Shown: piece by piece, positions 61,819 through 64,000 of the stretch
Layout of the letters: every line of letters starts with the position of its first letter
How positions within the stretch are numbered: position 1 is the first letter of the stretch
NCBI RefSeq assembly: GCF_007676705.1
Contig: NZ_VEBF01000001.1
Coordinates: forward strand, 930,001 to 994,000
From: Paenibacillus xylanexedens
Lineage (GTDB): Bacteria; Bacillota; Bacilli; Paenibacillales; Paenibacillaceae
Direction: 5' to 3'
DNA: 64,000 bases
The notes under the pieces: model-generated
Told to the model about the DNA's origin: nothing
What the model saw: only the letters and a program-made list of their open reading frames with translations
The model's database searches: none
Program-made: the position numbers and the translations under genes

Positions 61819-63414
61819 TTACTCGAAAGAAGAATCTTTCGCTGGACGACGTCCTTCGTTATTGCTTGGACGCGGTTTGCGGTCACGGTTGTAACCACCT
61901 TCTCTGCTTCCACCGCCAGTGCTGCTGCCGCCGTTACGATCACGGTTGTAACCGCCACGTCCGCCGCCACTGCTGTTGCGATCACGGTTGTAACCACCAC
62001 CGCTGCCACCGCTACCACTTGTGCGGTTACCGCTGTAACCCGATGGTTTACGTCCGCCTGAGCGAACATCTGGTTTACGACGCTTCGCACGGATTGGATC
62101 TTCAGGAGTCAGGTCAACTTGAGCATCTTTCTTGTCACCTGTCAGGAGCTTCAGAGCAGCCGACAACAGTTGAACAGAATCATATTGCTCAAGCATTTGA
62201 ATCGCAATACCTTTGTATTCGTTCAGTTCGCCTGATTGTACGATTTCCAGCAAGCGTTCTGCTGTCAAACGTTGTTTGCCTTCAACCGCTTCTGCCATTG
62301 TTGGCAGTGGTTTACGCGGAATACGGTGACGTGTTACACGCTCGATGAAGTGCAAGTGATCAATCTCACGCGGTGTAACGAAGGACCAAGCAGCGCCCTC
62401 TTTACCCGCACGACCTGTACGACCAATACGGTGAACATAGCTCTCCGGATCTTGCGGAAGGTCAAAGTTAACAACGTGAGTTACGCCAGATACATCGAGA
62501 CCACGTGCAGCAACGTCTGTTGCAACGAGTACGTCAATGCTGCCGTCACGGAACTTACGCATTACCGCATCACGTTGGTTCTGGGACAAGTCACCATGAA
62601 GACCGTCTGCAGAATATCCACGTTTTTGCAAAGCTTCAGCCAATTCGTCAACACGACGTTTTGTACGTCCGAATACGATCGCCAGTTCAGGAGATTCCAT
62701 ATCCAACAAACGGCTTAACGCTTCGAATTTTTGACGCTCAGGTACTTCGATATAGGATTGGTCAATCAATGGTGCACTAACATGTTTCGGAATCACAGAA
62801 ATGTGCTCAGGATTGTTCAAGAATTGTTGTGCCAATTTTTGAATGTTAGGAGGCATTGTTGCTGAGAACAGCATTGTTTGGCGCTCGTCGGGAACTTGTT
62901 TCAGGATGGATTGGATATCCTCCATGAAACCCATGTCGAGCATTTCATCTGCTTCATCCAGTACAACAGTTTGTACATCATCTAGTTTGATTGTTTTGCG
63001 GTTGATGTGGTCAAGGAGACGTCCAGGTGTACCAATGATGATCTGTGGTTTTCTTTTCAGTGCACGGATTTGACGAACGATATCTTGTCCGCCGTAGATT
63101 GGCAGGGAGCGCAGACCTTTGAAGCGAGTGAGTTTTTCGATCTCTTCAGCAACTTGAATTGCAAGTTCACGTGTAGGTGCCATAATGAGGGCGCGGATTT
63201 TCTCATCACTTTTCGTGATTTTGCTGATCAACGGAATACCGAATGCAGCTGTTTTACCCGTACCTGTTTGAGCTTGACCAATCAAATCTCTGCCTTCGAG
63301 TGCCAAAGGAATCGCTTTGGATTGGATCGGTGTTGCTTCTTCAAACCCGAGCTCAGTGATGGCTTGCAGCACCAGTGGTTCAAGATTGAAATCTGTGAAA
63401 TTTAAATTTGTCAA
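61819..63414 (-). CDS. cshA: DEAD-box RNA helicase CshA
   Basis: A 531-residue ATP-dependent RNA helicase acting in RNA decay and ribosome assembly, and needed in the cold. Motifs: Q motif [22 protein letters not shown], Ia [18 protein letters not shown] (DEAD), [22 protein letters not shown] and [12 protein letters not shown]. The C-terminal tail (about 455-531) is Arg/Gly-rich with GGYNRDR repeats, an RNA-binding or phase-separating end. The start is TTG at 63414 with AGGAG upstream; a nearby ATG leads only to a 14-residue frame. Confidence 0.94.
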   Translation of the reverse strand: MTNLNFTDFNLEPLVLQAITELGFEEATPIQSKAIPLALEGRDLIGQAQTGTGKTAAFGIPLISKITKSDEKIRALIMAPTRELAIQVAEEIEKLTRFKGLRSLPIYGGQDIVRQIRALKRKPQIIIGTPGRLLDHINRKTIKLDDVQTVVLDEADEMLDMGFMEDIQSILKQVPDERQTMLFSATMPPNIQKLAQQFLNNPEHISVIPKHVSAPLIDQSYIEVPERQKFEALSRLLDMESPELAIVFGRTKRRVDELAEALQKRGYSADGLHGDLSQNQRDAVMRKFRDGSIDVLVATDVAARGLDVSGVTHVVNFDLPQDPESYVHRIGRTGRAGKEGAAWSFVTPREIDHLHFIERVTRHRIPRKPLPTMAEAVEGKQRLTAERLLEIVQSGELNEYKGIAIQMLEQYDSVQLLSAALKLLTGDKKDAQVDLTPEDPIRAKRRKPDVRSGGRKPSGYSGNRTSGSGGSGGGYNRDRNSSGGGRGGYNRDRNGGSSTGGGSREGGYNRDRKPRPSNNEGRRPAKDSSFE

Positions 63415-63719
63415 AATTATTCATGCTCCTTTTATATGGTGGACATGGTGGACAATCCACTTTGTTGTCTGTATTCTTAAGTAGCGTTAATATTTATAGG
63501 GTATCCCAACGGGACGAATTATTTTCACTAACGAATATAATTCCATGAATGGGTCCCCAACATAAGACTAAAACTACATACATGTGTTTGAAACATTTCA
63601 AAATTTTATTGCTCCATTTAGGAAAAGTTTCCTACTCAAGAATATCCACAAATTATTATATCACAAAACAATTCAAGATTACCAGCAATCTGGCTTTAAA
63701 TATAAATGAGGTGATTAAA
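63415..63719. other. Gap between cshA and the yitT-type gene
   Basis: About 305 bases without a gene, and divergent genes on both sides. It must hold the cshA leader and both promoters. I saw a small direct repeat ATGGTGGAC (63437-63454) and a few AT-rich boxes, nothing firm. Confidence 0.5.
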
Positions 63720-64000
63720 TTGCCCAAAATAATTTGGCACTCTTTAGTGATCATTTTGGGTGCTGCAGCTATTGCCTGCGGCTTTAACTGGTTTTTGGTT
63801 CCCCATCAGCTTTTAAGCGGCGGGGTATCCGGTATTTCAATGCTTCTGGGTTATTTTACGACTTTGAATCTTAGTATAATGTATTTTGTTCTCAACATTC
63901 CCCTGCTTATTGCAGGTTGGTTTATTCTTGGACGACGCTTCATTACATTAAGTATTCTCTCGGTAGCAGCCACTTCCTGGTTCATTGCGCTTCTGCCGGT
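63720..64000 (+). CDS. YitT-family membrane protein, C-terminus cut by window edge
   Basis: The first 93 residues of a YitT-type (DUF161/DUF2179) membrane protein, with helices at about 7-24, 30-50 and 52-72. The mark GFNWFLVPHQLLSGGVSGISMLLGY is typical of the family. It starts with TTG at 63720 behind GAGGTG 6 bases upstream. Substrate and role are unknown; relatives are spore or stress linked in Bacillus. It is divergent from cshA. Confidence 0.85.
   Translation, partial: MPKIIWHSLVIILGAAAIACGFNWFLVPHQLLSGGVSGISMLLGYFTTLNLSIMYFVLNIPLLIAGWFILGRRFITLSILSVAATSWFIALLP

Noticed and set aside
63384-63425. A 14-residue upstream frame (ATG at about 63423, minus strand) overlapping the cshA start
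   Set aside because: The AGGAG site is one base from this ATG, too close for good initiation; the TTG start of cshA has better spacing.

Overview
The window looks like chromosomal DNA of a Paenibacillus-type Firmicute. Almost every gene has a strong AGGAGG-type ribosome binding site, TTG and GTG starts are common, and many products are Bacillales families (YqzE, YqhG, YkvI, YugP, YneQ, Xpt, CimA, RelQ/YjbM). A mannoside operon with its own YesM/YesN two-component pair, an adenosylcobalamin-dependent ribonucleotide reductase and a family 10 pectate lyase fit Paenibacillus better than Bacillus. No phage, plasmid or insertion sequence was found. The two ends cut a polysaccharide deacetylase (left) and a YitT-family membrane protein (right).

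Left part (1-19 kb). After an aldo/keto reductase and a Na+/H+ antiporter, a MarR repressor is divergent from an FAD monooxygenase, with a perfect palindrome between them. From 16.2 down to 6.8 kb one minus-strand operon encodes a lipoprotein sugar-binding protein, two CUT1 permeases, a sensor kinase, an AraC-type response regulator and a GH2 beta-mannosidase. It has cre-like boxes at the same distance from the first and last genes. An OatA-like acyltransferase follows.

Middle (19-40 kb). A chloramphenicol acetyltransferase gene is preceded by a nine-codon leader and a stem that hides its ribosome binding site, the classic inducible translation-attenuation layout. Next come nrdJ with two NrdR boxes, an SNF2 helicase-yqhG pair, cell-wall and secreted genes, tRNA-Leu(CAG), a pectate lyase, an NlpC/P60 hydrolase under a probable c-di-AMP riboswitch, xpt divergent from ykvI, a glycosyltransferase, an acidic protein with three internal repeats, and an rsmF-type/rsuA-type RNA modification pair followed by a GC-rich 78-bp tandem array.

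Right part (40-64 kb). Housekeeping and stress genes (relQ with DUF309, pyrD, L,D-transpeptidase, ferredoxin, dinB, cimA, a TlpA-like reductase), an ammonium transporter operon (amt, GlnD-like nucleotidyltransferase, DEDDh exonuclease) with a GlnR/TnrA box, yugP, a LysR regulator, a rhomboid protease, tpx, a likely 6S-type RNA and the DEAD-box helicase cshA.

The best candidates for follow-up are a structured 0.2-kb dispersed repeat present twice in divergent intergenic regions (3.73 and 22.70 kb), the in-frame repeat array behind the rsuA stop codon, the cat attenuator, the 6S-like RNA, the amt-nucleotidyltransferase-exonuclease module whose transcript may run antisense across a JAMM protease gene, and two very small membrane proteins. 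All names rest on sequence reading without database searches.
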